Origin: Planctomycetota bacterium
Lineage (GTDB): Bacteria > Planctomycetota > Planctomycetia > Planctomycetales > Planctomycetaceae
Assembly: GCA_027623235.1 (NCBI GenBank)
Contig: JAQBVJ010000043.1
Location: 1 to 53,182, forward strand
Length of the DNA stretch: 53,182 nucleotides
Direction: 5' to 3'
Shown here piece by piece: positions 9,129 through 17,043 of the stretch. The notes under the pieces were generated by a model. The model worked only from the letters and a program-made list of their open reading frames with translations. It was not told the DNA's origin and searched no databases. A program made the translations under genes and the position numbers. Position 1 is the stretch's first letter. Each line of letters begins with the position of its first letter.

Positions 9129-9776
9129 GTGCGATTTCAAATCTGCTTCAGTGTCGCCGTTCTGATCGGCCTCACCCAGACAATGTCTGCCGAGGACGCG
9201 CCTCCAGCCGTGAAGATTCACCTGGAAGCTCCAAAGGGATGGCGAGGGGAAGCGATCCAGTTGCCGCCGAGCTTCGCACCGAAGATGACCTGGAAAGGGC
9301 TTGAGGAAGTCCGCTTTGCTCCCGGGATGTTCGATCCGAAAACGGACGACTTCTTTTCTTACGTCTTCGTTTTTTATCTGCCAGCGCAGGGCGAGCCGAA
9401 TCAGAAGGCGCTTCAGCGGGAACTACTGACGTACTATCGCGGCCTGGCGACCGCGGTCTCCCGGCAAAAGGGAGGCGTCGACGCGGAGGCTTTTCGGTTG
9501 AGCCTCAAAGAAGTCAAAGACCCCACCAGGTCGGACGAAAAACTACCGGCGAGATACCTGGGCACACTGAACTGGACCGAACCCTTTGCGACGATGAAGC
9601 CGCAGACGCTGCATCTCGAAATCCAGTCTGCCGCGTGCAAGGACCGCGATGCCCGCTACCTGGCAGTCGCCGTTTCTCCTCAGGATCCGGACACGGCAAA
9701 GCCACTCTGGATGTCGATGCGCGGCATCCTCAAGACTGTGGAATTTCGTGCCGCCTCGTCCAGCGAGGACGAGTAA
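9129..9776 (+). CDS. Small exported hypothetical protein
   Basis: Not assigned to a family. The GTG start at 9129 follows an AGGAG ribosome site and gives a signal peptide (RFQICFSVAVLIGLTQTMSA, then EDAPP). The mature part of about 190 residues opens with KIHLEAPKGWRGEAIQLPP. It has alternating hydrophobic strands and ends in acidic residues (SSSEDE). No catalytic motif or cysteine pair was seen. It lies 62 bp after the WD40 gene on the same strand and is likely the last gene of that operon. The open frame extends upstream to 9048, but the extra residues lack a leader start and overlap the WD40 stop. Confidence 0.82.
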   Translation: MRFQICFSVAVLIGLTQTMSAEDAPPAVKIHLEAPKGWRGEAIQLPPSFAPKMTWKGLEEVRFAPGMFDPKTDDFFSYVFVFYLPAQGEPNQKALQRELLTYYRGLATAVSRQKGGVDAEAFRLSLKEVKDPTRSDEKLPARYLGTLNWTEPFATMKPQTLHLEIQSAACKDRDARYLAVAVSPQDPDTAKPLWMSMRGILKTVEFRAASSSEDE

Positions 9777-9783
9777 TCACAGT

Positions 9784-9834
9784 CGCTGTTTGTGACTTCA
9801 CGCTGTTTGTGACTTCACGCTGTTTGTGACTTCA
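9784..9834. repeat. 17-bp tandem repeat, three copies
   Basis: CGCTGTTTGTGACTTCA is repeated three times head to tail at 9784-9800, 9801-9817 and 9818-9834, with no spacers. Two copies of CGGTCAATCGAC follow at 9841-9852 and 9862-9873. The block separates the convergent genes ending at 9776 (plus) and 9878 (minus). There are no spacers, so it is not a CRISPR array. Copy number may vary between strains. Confidence 0.9.
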
Positions 9835-9877
9835 CACTGACGGTCAATCGACTCACACGCACGGTCAATCGACGCGG

Positions 9878-10474
9878 TCAGGATTCGAGCTCGACATTCC
9901 AGTACGCCTCGCTGATGAACTTCGACCAGCTGTCGATGCGGGTCCCCTGAGAGGCGTAGAACGGTCGCCATTTGGGTTGCGCTGGCGGCTTTCGGAGCGG
10001 CATGTGAGCCTGCTCGGGCGTGCGATCGGCTTTCTTCGCATTGCACTCAACGCAGGCTACGGCGCAGTTCGCCCAGCTCGTCACGCCGCCATGGGATTTC
10101 GGAGTGACATGGTCAATCGTCAGTTCCTCGCTGCCCGGCCGGCGACCGCAGTACTGGCAACTGAAAGCGTCTCGCTTGAAGAGGTTTCGGCGGCTGAACG
10201 CGACCGAGCGGTTTGGCAGCCGGTCGTACGTCGTCATCGTGATGACCTCGGGGACACGCATACGGAAGGAAGTCGTCTGAATAAACGGCTCGCCGTCCTG
10301 CGGTTCAAGCCGGCTCCAGTCCTGCCACGTGTAAAGCTGATAGTCCGTCGGGTCGACGACCCGTGCGGTGCCGTTCCAAAGCTTGATCAGGGTCCGCGCG
10401 ACCGTGGCCACGCCAACAGGTTGCCAGTTTCGATTCAAAACCAGCGTCGGACGAGTCAACACTCCTGCCGTCAT
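9878..10474 (-). CDS. HNH endonuclease family protein
   Basis: A 198-aa protein with a C-terminal HNH domain. The zinc-knuckle cysteines CQYCG (about residue 110) and CVECN (about residue 144) flank LTIDHVTPKSHGGVTSWANC, which holds the D-H metal/catalytic pair and the Asn. The N-terminal half (LVLNRNWQPVGVATVARTLI) is typical of the small stand-alone HNH nucleases found widely in cyanobacteria and planctomycetes. A GGGAGA ribosome site supports the start. No methylase, restriction partner, intein or intron is adjacent, so a classical restriction system is unlikely. The DNA target and biological role are unknown. Confidence 0.93.
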   Translation of the reverse strand: MTAGVLTRPTLVLNRNWQPVGVATVARTLIKLWNGTARVVDPTDYQLYTWQDWSRLEPQDGEPFIQTTSFRMRVPEVITMTTYDRLPNRSVAFSRRNLFKRDAFSCQYCGRRPGSEELTIDHVTPKSHGGVTSWANCAVACVECNAKKADRTPEQAHMPLRKPPAQPKWRPFYASQGTRIDSWSKFISEAYWNVELES

Positions 10475-10769
10475 CAGCGATCTCCCGAGGCCGGAACCCT
10501 CTTCAAGTTAAGCCGAAGGACACCGCCGTTCCCGACAGAGTTCGCCGCCCGATCGGCCGATTGAGAATCAGGCCGCTTGAAAAGCTGTCACCACATTTTG
10601 AGATCAGGAGGCCGCCTCGCATCGAGCCGACACGCTCCTGGAAAGCCGCAGACGCAAACGGGTTTTACGATAGTGAGTCGAATGCGGCTTGTGGAGGGCC
10701 GAGCCGCGACCGGCGCGCATCTTCTCTGCAAATTCACGAGAGAGAGTAGCGGGCACGCGAACCAACCGG

Positions 10770-11543
10770 CTACGACGTCGCGAGGATCCCGCGGATCAGC
10801 CATTCGTCGAGGTCGCGCAGCATGTTGCGCGAAACCGGCAGGTGCGAGTCGTCCAGTCGCGTTGCGACATCGGCCCCGGCGGCGATGAGCATTCTCGCCG
10901 CGTGTCGAGTTTGACCTGCACTATTCAAACCGGAGTGAAGGACGGGGGAGTTCAGCCAGAAGCGTTTTCCGTCGAGCTTCGGCTGCTGTGGAATCAGCGA
11001 GGCGGCAGCGGGATATCCTCCGCTGAAACTGATGCAGCCACCGAACCACTCCGGCTGGTGCATCGCAACCAGCATCGCGGTGGAAGCCCCTTTGCCCACA
11101 CCCGCGATGAAAATCCGCTCGGTATGAACGTTGATGATTTCGCGGAAGGAACGAACCGCAGCCACGATCCGATTTTCAATATCGACCAGCTGCCGAAGAT
11201 GTGTGACGGCAGAATCCAGCGGTGATTCGCTCGCCCCGGTGCCGAGAACACAGTCCTCGACGGCGAGACCGAGGTAATTCTGCGGACTCATGTTGCCGAT
11301 GTGGCCGAGAACCTCGTCGGTTTCGCACTCGGAACTCGGCAGCCACAGGACCAGCGGGTACGGATACCGCGGCTCGTAGTTTTCCGGAATGAGTCCGGCG
11401 GCGTATTCGTTGACCTGACAGTGCAGCGCCTGAGGCATCCCAGGAAGCTCTTCCGCTTCGGGAATCCAGGGCAGGTCCTGCGTTTCGGCAGCGAAGGCCG
11501 ACTCGAGCCGATTGACATGAGATTCTGGCCGCGACTGACTCAT
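10770..11543 (-). CDS. Alpha/beta hydrolase-fold protein lacking the nucleophile serine
   Basis: A 257-aa protein with esterase-like architecture and no signal peptide. It has a strand PLVLWLPSS where the oxyanion segment should be, a helix/strand (RIFIAGVGKGASTAMLVAM) at the nucleophile elbow, FGGCISFSGGYPA after it, and SHLPVSRNMLRDLDEWL at the position of the catalytic His. At the elbow the family pattern GxSxG reads G-V-G-K-G, so the catalytic serine is replaced by glycine. The protein is therefore predicted to be inactive as an ester hydrolase, or to use another mechanism. Its ATG overlaps the stop of the upstream amidase by 4 bp, so the two are translationally coupled. A regulatory or ligand-binding role linked to cell-wall turnover is possible. 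Confidence 0.75.
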   Translation of the reverse strand: MSQSRPESHVNRLESAFAAETQDLPWIPEAEELPGMPQALHCQVNEYAAGLIPENYEPRYPYPLVLWLPSSECETDEVLGHIGNMSPQNYLGLAVEDCVLGTGASESPLDSAVTHLRQLVDIENRIVAAVRSFREIINVHTERIFIAGVGKGASTAMLVAMHQPEWFGGCISFSGGYPAAASLIPQQPKLDGKRFWLNSPVLHSGLNSAGQTRHAARMLIAAGADVATRLDDSHLPVSRNMLRDLDEWLIRGILATS

Positions 11544-12331
11544 CGCACGGGTCTCCCTTCCGCTGTGTCAACATGGTCCGCGTCAAACTGACTTTGGACG
11601 ATCGGTTTCGCAAAACTCTCAGTTCCGGCAAGTTGAACCGTGGCGACCGGAACGGCAAACGTTTCGGAAGCTACTTCAAATGACGGTTGCCCGGCTCCGC
11701 TGAAAAGAGGGACCAGGTGGCTGCTGCCAACTTCTGCCAGCGGAAAATTCTTTCCCGGACACGCAGTCGCTTTGACATCCTTATGAGCGATCACGTTTTC
11801 CGACGGAACTTTGTACTCGTGCTTTAGCGTTGCGACGAGCCGCTTGACCGAAGCCAGCTGAGCCGAACTCGGATGTGTTTCCTGGAAGTTACCCACCAGA
11901 CAGATGCCAATGCCATGCTGATTGTATTCATTTTTTCCAGCATGAGCTCCGTGCATCTGCTCTCTCCATCGATAGGTTGGCTCGATCTCTCCGTCACCCA
12001 TCCCGTTTCCGTTCCCGATGACAAAGTGGTAGCCGATTCCGTCCCAACCCTTTTCCAGGTGAGCCTCATGAATTGCCGGCACGGATCCTCCCGACGAGGC
12101 CGTATGGTGAATCACAATGTGCCGCCACTCACGGTCAGCTGTGCCGACATCAGGCTTCCAGGGATTAGGAGGGGCAAGAGGTTTTTGGGCGACCATCGGG
12201 GCCGCAGGAGTCATCGTCCGGGGTGTCCAACTGGTCCGGGCCGACTGCTGCGACGGAAGAGGGCCGTACGCACAACCTGCCAGAACGCCGAGGCAGCAAA
12301 CCAGCGGCGCAGACCTGCAGAACGTGAGCAT
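11540..12331 (-). CDS. Lipoprotein N-acetylmuramoyl-L-alanine amidase (amidase_2/PGRP fold)
   Basis: Predicted zinc amidase cutting the bond between muramic acid and the stem peptide of peptidoglycan. The N-terminus has a lipoprotein signal with lipobox VLAGC, so it should be anchored in a membrane. The amidase domain follows a Pro-rich linker. The zinc ligands are visible as H in HIVIHHTAS, H in VIAHKDVKATACPG, and the C of that last motif; GYHFVIGNG and HGIGICLVGNF are family hallmarks. The C-terminal 70 residues are extra and not recognised. The ATG at 12331 is preferred to the one at 12340 because AAGGA lies about 8 bases before it. It overlaps the inactive hydrolase-fold gene by 4 bp. 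Confidence 0.92.
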   Translation of the reverse strand: MLTFCRSAPLVCCLGVLAGCAYGPLPSQQSARTSWTPRTMTPAAPMVAQKPLAPPNPWKPDVGTADREWRHIVIHHTASSGGSVPAIHEAHLEKGWDGIGYHFVIGNGNGMGDGEIEPTYRWREQMHGAHAGKNEYNQHGIGICLVGNFQETHPSSAQLASVKRLVATLKHEYKVPSENVIAHKDVKATACPGKNFPLAEVGSSHLVPLFSGAGQPSFEVASETFAVPVATVQLAGTESFAKPIVQSQFDADHVDTAEGRPVR

Positions 12332-12742
12332 GGGTGTCATCCTTGACGGTGCCGGAACCGGCGATTGGTCGACACGCGAGAATTCGCGAGCCCGTGCCGA
12401 CCGAAATTGCAGAACGCAGATCGTGAACGTTCCTTCCGTTCAACGAGCGGCGGGACTGTAGTTGCGGTCTCGGAAAGGTGTCAACTTCGGGATCCCACGT
12501 ACTCAGCAGCCCCTTGAGGAGCACCGCAGAGAGGTCAGGTCGTGCGGGTTGTACCGATTACGCAGGCCGGGTAAGTACGGTAAACCGAATGATTGGCGAT
12601 CTTGCGGAAAGCCGTGTCCGTTCCGGTCCAGAGATTCAGCGGCAATTGGGAGGCCGGAAAGCCGTCTTCGAGAGTGCACTGGGAGGCTTTCCGGGGGCGT
12701 ACTGCCTCGTTAGCGTCCTCGCCACGACCCACGCGCCGTGGA
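12332..12742. other. Divergent intergenic region without recognised gene
   Basis: About 400 bp between the start of the amidase gene (minus) and the hairpin before the Ldh2-type gene (plus). Short open frames here have no ribosome sites and no recognisable protein features. It must hold the amidase promoter, but no convincing -35/-10 pair was identified by eye. Confidence 0.5.
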
Positions 12743-12836
12743 GATTTGTCATTAGTTATTTGTCAATTCTCATTTGTCATTTCTCATTCCGGTCTGCGTC
12801 CGTCCTGGCAAAATGAGAAATGACTAATGACAAATC
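12743..12836. repeat. AT-rich palindromic element
   Basis: Outer arms GATTTGTCATTAGT (12743-12756) and its complement (12823-12836) match exactly. Inner arms CATTTCTCATT (12778-12788) and its complement (12812-12822) also match. Tandem variants of the ATTTGTCATT word fill the left side, and the element is AT-rich against its surroundings. Apparent ATG codons at 12820 and 12827 lie inside the right arm, a reason to reject them as starts for the following gene. Such palindromes recur in many bacterial genomes between genes. Confidence 0.85.
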
Positions 12837-12873
12837 AACGGCCTCCATCACGCCTCACCACCTTGAGATTCCC

Positions 12874-13923
12874 ATGCCCGTCTTCACCGTCTCCCAGCTC
12901 CACACAATCGCAGATCGAATCCTCACGGCCGCAGGCGTTCCGGCCGAGGACGCCGCCACCGTTGCTGACGAACTCTCCGCGGCCAACGCGGTCGGGCACG
13001 ACAGCCATGGCGTCATGAGGCTGATGCAGTACGTCGAGATGATTCGTCAGGGATTTGCGAAGCCGGGTGCTCCCGTCGAGGTCGTCCGGAGCGGCGGCTC
13101 GTTCACGATCTTCGATGCCAATTTCAACTTCGGTCAGGTCGCTGCCAGAAAGGCGCTCGAGACGGGTCTCGAACAGGCGCGGGCTGTCGGCACGTCGACG
13201 GTCATGATCCGAAACTGCAATCACGTCGGCCGCCTCGGTGCCTACGCGCAGCAGGCGGCACTGCGCGGATTCTCCAGCATGATGGCCGTCAACGCTCCGG
13301 GGCCGGGCGGTGTCGCTCCGTGGGGAGGCATTGAACGGAAGCTCGGCACCAATCCGATTTCCATGTCGGCTCCGTGGGGAGACTCGGCCTTCGTTCTCGA
13401 CATGACCACCAGTGCGACCGCTGAAGGGAAAATCCGAGTCGCTTTTCAAAAGGGTGAGTCCGTTCCGGAAGGACTGCTCATCGATGCGGAAGGGAACGCG
13501 ACGACCAATCCGGCCGACCTCTATGCCGACCCGCCAGGAGCCATCCTGCCACTCGGCGGCCCGCTCGGATTCAAGGGATACGGGATGTCGGTCATGATCG
13601 ACGTCTTCGGCGGAATGCTGTCCGGCAGTGGCGTCTGCCGAACCGATCTGCCTCGCGGCGCGAACGGCGTCTGGATGTACTTTGTGGACATCGAGCAATT
13701 CCTCGACCGTTCCGAATTCGACGCCCTCGTCGAAAAATACGTCGACAGCCTCCGCAATTCGAAGAAGCAGCCCGGCGTCGAGGAAATCCTCATGCCAGGC
13801 GAAATCGAGCAGCGCCGCGAAGCCCAGCGCCGCGGCGAGGGCGTGTCCGTCCCCGACGAAACCTGGCGACAGCTGAAAGAGCTCGCGGAGAGCCTCGGAG
13901 CGGACCTGAGCGAGCTGTCGTAG
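12874..13923 (+). CDS. Malate/L-lactate (Ldh2/YlbC-type) dehydrogenase family protein
   Basis: An NAD(P)-dependent 2-hydroxyacid oxidoreductase of the Ldh2 family, which is unrelated to classical LDH/MDH. The 349-aa protein starts MPVFTVSQLHTIADRIL. It has GHDSHGVMRLMQYV (about residues 46-59), NCNHVGRLGAYAQQAALRGF with the conserved active-site His (about 112-131), a GTNPISMSAPWG segment, and a GFKGYGMSVMIDVFGGMLSG segment (about 230-249). Family members act on malate, lactate, ureidoglycolate, sulfolactate or 2,3-diketogulonate, and the substrate cannot be chosen here. The ATG at 12874 is preferred because the earlier in-frame ATGs lie within a palindromic repeat. It is monocistronic and convergent with ftsY. 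Confidence 0.9.
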   Translation: MPVFTVSQLHTIADRILTAAGVPAEDAATVADELSAANAVGHDSHGVMRLMQYVEMIRQGFAKPGAPVEVVRSGGSFTIFDANFNFGQVAARKALETGLEQARAVGTSTVMIRNCNHVGRLGAYAQQAALRGFSSMMAVNAPGPGGVAPWGGIERKLGTNPISMSAPWGDSAFVLDMTTSATAEGKIRVAFQKGESVPEGLLIDAEGNATTNPADLYADPPGAILPLGGPLGFKGYGMSVMIDVFGGMLSGSGVCRTDLPRGANGVWMYFVDIEQFLDRSEFDALVEKYVDSLRNSKKQPGVEEILMPGEIEQRREAQRRGEGVSVPDETWRQLKELAESLGADLSELS

Positions 13924-14009
13924 GCCGGATCAAACGCAGCGCCGCTCCGGCAAGATCGCTGATGGACTTGTGCCGGACCGTCGTCGCTTCGCTCCTCGGC
14001 CCGGCCTAC
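13920..14009. terminator. Possible bidirectional hairpin between convergent genes
   Basis: GTAGGCCGG at 13920-13928 and its exact complement at 14001-14009 bracket the space between the convergent Ldh2-type gene and ftsY, and overlap both stop codons. A U-tract is missing and the loop is long (72 bp), so this is at best a weak or RNA-stabilising structure. It may instead be a palindromic repeat. Confidence 0.35.
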
Positions 14010-14953
14010 ACCTCTTCCGAAACCAGCGCATCCACGAAGCTGTCGGGATCAAACACGGCCAGATCGTCGATCTGCTCGCCCAGCCCGACGTACTTCACGG
14101 GAATCCCCATTTTCTGACGGATCGACACGACAACCCCGCCTTTGGCCGAGCCGTCCAGCTTCGCCAGAACGAGCCCTGTGCAGTCGACGATGTCCGAAAA
14201 GTGCGAGGCCTGGCTGACGCCGTTCTGCCCGGTCGTTGCGTCGAGTACCAGCAGACTCTCGTGCGGAGCTCCCGGAATCCGTTTGCCAATCACGCGGTGG
14301 ATTTTCTCCAGCTCGACCATGAGATTCGTGTGAGTCTGCAGCCGCCCGGCCGTGTCAACAATCACGATGTCTTTCCCTTTGTCTGCGGCCAGGTCACAGC
14401 CGGCAAACGCGACGCTGGCCGGATCGGTCCCGGACGGCTTCGTCACGATGTCGCAGCCAAGACGCTCACTCCACAATGTGAGCTGCTCAACCGCGGCCGC
14501 CCGAAAGGTATCCCCGGCGGCAAGGACAACTGACTTGCCATCCTTTTGCAGCAGGTTCGCCAGCTTCGCGATCGACGTCGTCTTGCCGACTCCGTTGACA
14601 CCGGCGACAAGAATCACCGTCGGCCCGTCGCTCTGCAGGTTGAGCGGCGACGTCGGCTTGTTCGGGTCATACCGCACGTCGCCGTCGCCCTTCAGGAGCG
14701 ACTTGAGCTTGTCCTTCACCGTCGTCCAGATGTCATCAATGATGACGGTTCGCCCGACGTGCTTGACCCGCAGCTCTTCAACGATCGCCGACGTCGCTTC
14801 GAAGCCCATGTCGGTCAGCAGAAGCCGCTTTTCAAACTGCTTAAGCTTCGCTTCGTCAAGAATTTCGCCAGCTCTGAAGATGTCCCGGACGTCCGTTTTC
14901 AGAACATCCTTTGTCTTTTTGAGCGCTCCTTTGAGCTTATCAAAAAATCCCAT
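14006..14953 (-). CDS. ftsY: Signal recognition particle receptor FtsY
   Basis: SRP receptor GTPase that docks Ffh-bound ribosomes at the membrane. The 315-aa protein begins MGFFDKLKGALKKTKDVL, the normal short amphipathic start of FtsY without a long acidic A domain. The N domain has LLLTDMGFEAT. The G domain shows the P-loop GVNGVGKTTSIAKLA, DTFRAAAVEQL, DTAGR and LAKLDGSAKGG, ending with GLGEQIDDLAVFDPDSFVDALV. A TTG/ATG-type upstream start at 14995 lies inside a small direct duplication (ACGGTCCGGCATCTG at 14984-14998 and 15001-15015), so 14953 is preferred. It is the only clear housekeeping translocation gene in the window. Confidence 0.97.
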   Translation of the reverse strand: MGFFDKLKGALKKTKDVLKTDVRDIFRAGEILDEAKLKQFEKRLLLTDMGFEATSAIVEELRVKHVGRTVIIDDIWTTVKDKLKSLLKGDGDVRYDPNKPTSPLNLQSDGPTVILVAGVNGVGKTTSIAKLANLLQKDGKSVVLAAGDTFRAAAVEQLTLWSERLGCDIVTKPSGTDPASVAFAGCDLAADKGKDIVIVDTAGRLQTHTNLMVELEKIHRVIGKRIPGAPHESLLVLDATTGQNGVSQASHFSDIVDCTGLVLAKLDGSAKGGVVVSIRQKMGIPVKYVGLGEQIDDLAVFDPDSFVDALVSEEV

Positions 14954-15019
14954 CGTGGAATCTGCTTTCTCTTCGTAAATGTCACGGTCCGGCATCTGTT
15001 ACGGTCCGGCATCTGATCT

Positions 15020-15302
15020 ACGCCGAAGGCGTTAAAGACCAAAGCCTGGGGTCAGCGAGCGGTGAAACCGCGAGCGCCACCCCAGGTAGCGGGATCGTTC
15101 GACATTATTCACTGGTGGTCTTCCGACGGGGCTCTCCCGCCAGAAGGATCTGCCCTGTTTCTCAAAGTGCCCTGCCAGCGGGAGAGCCCCGTCGGAAGAC
15201 GTAATAGTGAATCAAACTTTCTGGTGCCATGACCTGGGGTGGCACCGCTGCGCGGCTGACCCCAGCCTGACCCCAGGCTGAGATGTGTAACGCCTTCGGC
15301 GT
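15020..15302. repeat. Nested palindromic element, about 280 bp
   Basis: The outermost arms ACGCCGAAGGCGTTA (15020-15034) and its complement (15288-15302) enclose AGCCTGGGGT/ACCCCAGGCT-type words. Within them is a perfect 23-bp inverted repeat at 15118-15140 and 15178-15200, with core GACGGGGCTCTCCCGC. ATTCACT words extend this inner pair. The whole can fold into a long interrupted cruciform. It fills most of the space between ftsY and the rhamnulokinase gene. No ORF of note lies inside it. Nested insertion of one palindromic element into another would explain the layering. Confidence 0.85.
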
Positions 15303-15372
15303 ATGCTTTCCTCGATACGCACTCGACACGTGCCTCGAACTTCGCGACTTTGCGTTAGACGAAGAGCATTTA

Positions 15373-16869
15373 TCAACTTTCCAGCCGTCCCGCAAACTCA
15401 GCCAGTCTCGCGTCGGCCGCGTCCCACTGTTCCATGTCGGTCGGTTCGTAGCGGTTCATCTCGGAAGAATTCCGGACGACCTTGCGAATCTCGGCGAGCG
15501 ATCCGATCTGACCGGCCGTGCGGGCCTGGATGAGCACGTTGCCAAGGGCAGTCGCCTCGACTGGCCCCGTGACGACCGGGCAGCCGCACGCGTTCGAGGT
15601 GAACTGATTGAGCAGTTCGTTCTTCGTCCCGCCTCCGACAATGTGTACGACCTCGACTTTGTCGCCGCCAAGTTCCTCCAGCCAGCCCAGCACTCGACGG
15701 TACTTCAGGGCGAGGCTCTCCAGACAACAACGGATGAACTGTCCCGGCGTTTCCGGTTCCGGCTGATCGGTGTCGCGGCACCACGACGCGATGGCTTCGG
15801 CCATGTCGTCCGGAGCCAGAAACCGCTCGTCGTCCGGTTCGACGAGGCTGCGAAACGGCTCGGCTTCGGCGGCGAGGGCGGCCAGCTCGGCGTATTCCAG
15901 GCGGTTCCCTTTCCGCTCGAACGAAGTCCGGCACTGTTGCACCAGCCACAGGCCCATGATGTTTTTCAGCAGGCGGAACGTGCCGTCGACTCCGCCTTCG
16001 TTCGTCACGTTCAGCGCGAGGGCCCGCTCGGTGAGCACTGCCTCCGGCACTTCGAGTCCCATCAGCGACCACGTGCCGGAGCTGATGTAAGCCCACTTCG
16101 CCGTGCCTGTCAGCTCGGTCGGCACAGCCACAACCGCCGAGCCGGTGTCGTGCGTCGCCGGCGCGACGACGTCGAACCGCGCACAGTTTGCCTCGCGAGC
16201 CACTTCCTCACGCAGCGTCCCGAGCTTCGTCCCCGGATCGACCACGTTGGGGAACATCGCCCCGGGCAGACCCAGTTTGCCAAGCATGTCGAAAGCCCAC
16301 GTCCGATTCGCCGCGTGAAAGCACTGCGTCGTCGTCGCGTTTGTGAACTCGACGACTCGACTGCCGCACAACAGCCAGTTGAGAAAGTCCGGGATCATCA
16401 GAAACGTCGCGGCCTGGCTCAGCAGTTTCGGACTCTGCTGGCTCATCGCGACGAGCTGATAAAGCGTGTTAATCTCCATGAACTGCAGGCCGGTGTGCGA
16501 AAAAATCTCGTCGCGCGACACCTGCGTCAACGTGTGATTCATCAGCCCGTTTGTGCGGTCGTCGCGGTAGCAGTACGGCAGCCCGAGCAACTCTTCCTTG
16601 TCCGTCATGAGGACGTAATCGACGCCCCAGGTGTCGACTCCGATTGACTGAATCGAATCGCCGAACTGAGCGGATCCCTTCGCGATGCCGATTTGAATTT
16701 CTCGCCACAGATTCACGAGGTCCCAGCGCAGCGTGCCACCGACCGAAACCGGCCCGTTCCGAAAGCGGTGAAGCTCCTCAAGCTGGACCGTCTTTCCATC
16801 GAAAAGTCCCGCCACGACGCGGCCGCTTTCCGCACCGAGATCGATCGCCAGGTAAATCTGTTGTGCCAT
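15373..16869 (-). CDS. rhaB: Rhamnulokinase, FGGY family
   Basis: Predicted to phosphorylate L-rhamnulose to rhamnulose 1-phosphate in rhamnose catabolism in the cytoplasm. The 498-aa length and sequence fit RhaB. Seen are the N-terminal phosphate-binding segment [28 protein letters not shown], the FGGY signature region with [51 protein letters not shown] (a RhaB hallmark), and [16 protein letters not shown] with [11 protein letters not shown] near the C-terminus. The ATG at 16869 follows AAAGGA, so the extra TTG codon upstream is rejected. No rhamnose isomerase, aldolase or microcompartment gene is adjacent. A related sugar such as L-fuculose cannot be excluded. Confidence 0.93.
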   Translation of the reverse strand: MAQQIYLAIDLGAESGRVVAGLFDGKTVQLEELHRFRNGPVSVGGTLRWDLVNLWREIQIGIAKGSAQFGDSIQSIGVDTWGVDYVLMTDKEELLGLPYCYRDDRTNGLMNHTLTQVSRDEIFSHTGLQFMEINTLYQLVAMSQQSPKLLSQAATFLMIPDFLNWLLCGSRVVEFTNATTTQCFHAANRTWAFDMLGKLGLPGAMFPNVVDPGTKLGTLREEVAREANCARFDVVAPATHDTGSAVVAVPTELTGTAKWAYISSGTWSLMGLEVPEAVLTERALALNVTNEGGVDGTFRLLKNIMGLWLVQQCRTSFERKGNRLEYAELAALAAEAEPFRSLVEPDDERFLAPDDMAEAIASWCRDTDQPEPETPGQFIRCCLESLALKYRRVLGWLEELGGDKVEVVHIVGGGTKNELLNQFTSNACGCPVVTGPVEATALGNVLIQARTAGQIGSLAEIRKVVRNSSEMNRYEPTDMEQWDAADARLAEFAGRLES

Positions 16870-17043
16870 CCTCAAAATCCTTTAAGAAACACCGTGCCTG
16901 CCGGGCAACGAAGGCGAAAACCAGAAGCACTGATCGATTCAGGCGGCAGTTTTACATCAACACACCGCTCACGATCCAGTACCCTTGAGTCAGCGGCGAC
17001 AATTGTCTGACCGGCATCTGCCCTGAAAGAAGGCACCAGAATA

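Noticed and set aside
9784..9834. Possible CRISPR array
   Set aside because: The 17-bp units are directly adjacent with no spacers and no cas genes are near.
9878..10474. Restriction-modification system around the HNH gene
   Set aside because: No methyltransferase, specificity subunit or other defence gene is adjacent.
15283..16647. 454-aa plus-strand open frame opposite rhamnulokinase
   Set aside because: His/Arg-rich composition typical of antisense frames in high-GC DNA; the minus strand encodes an intact RhaB.
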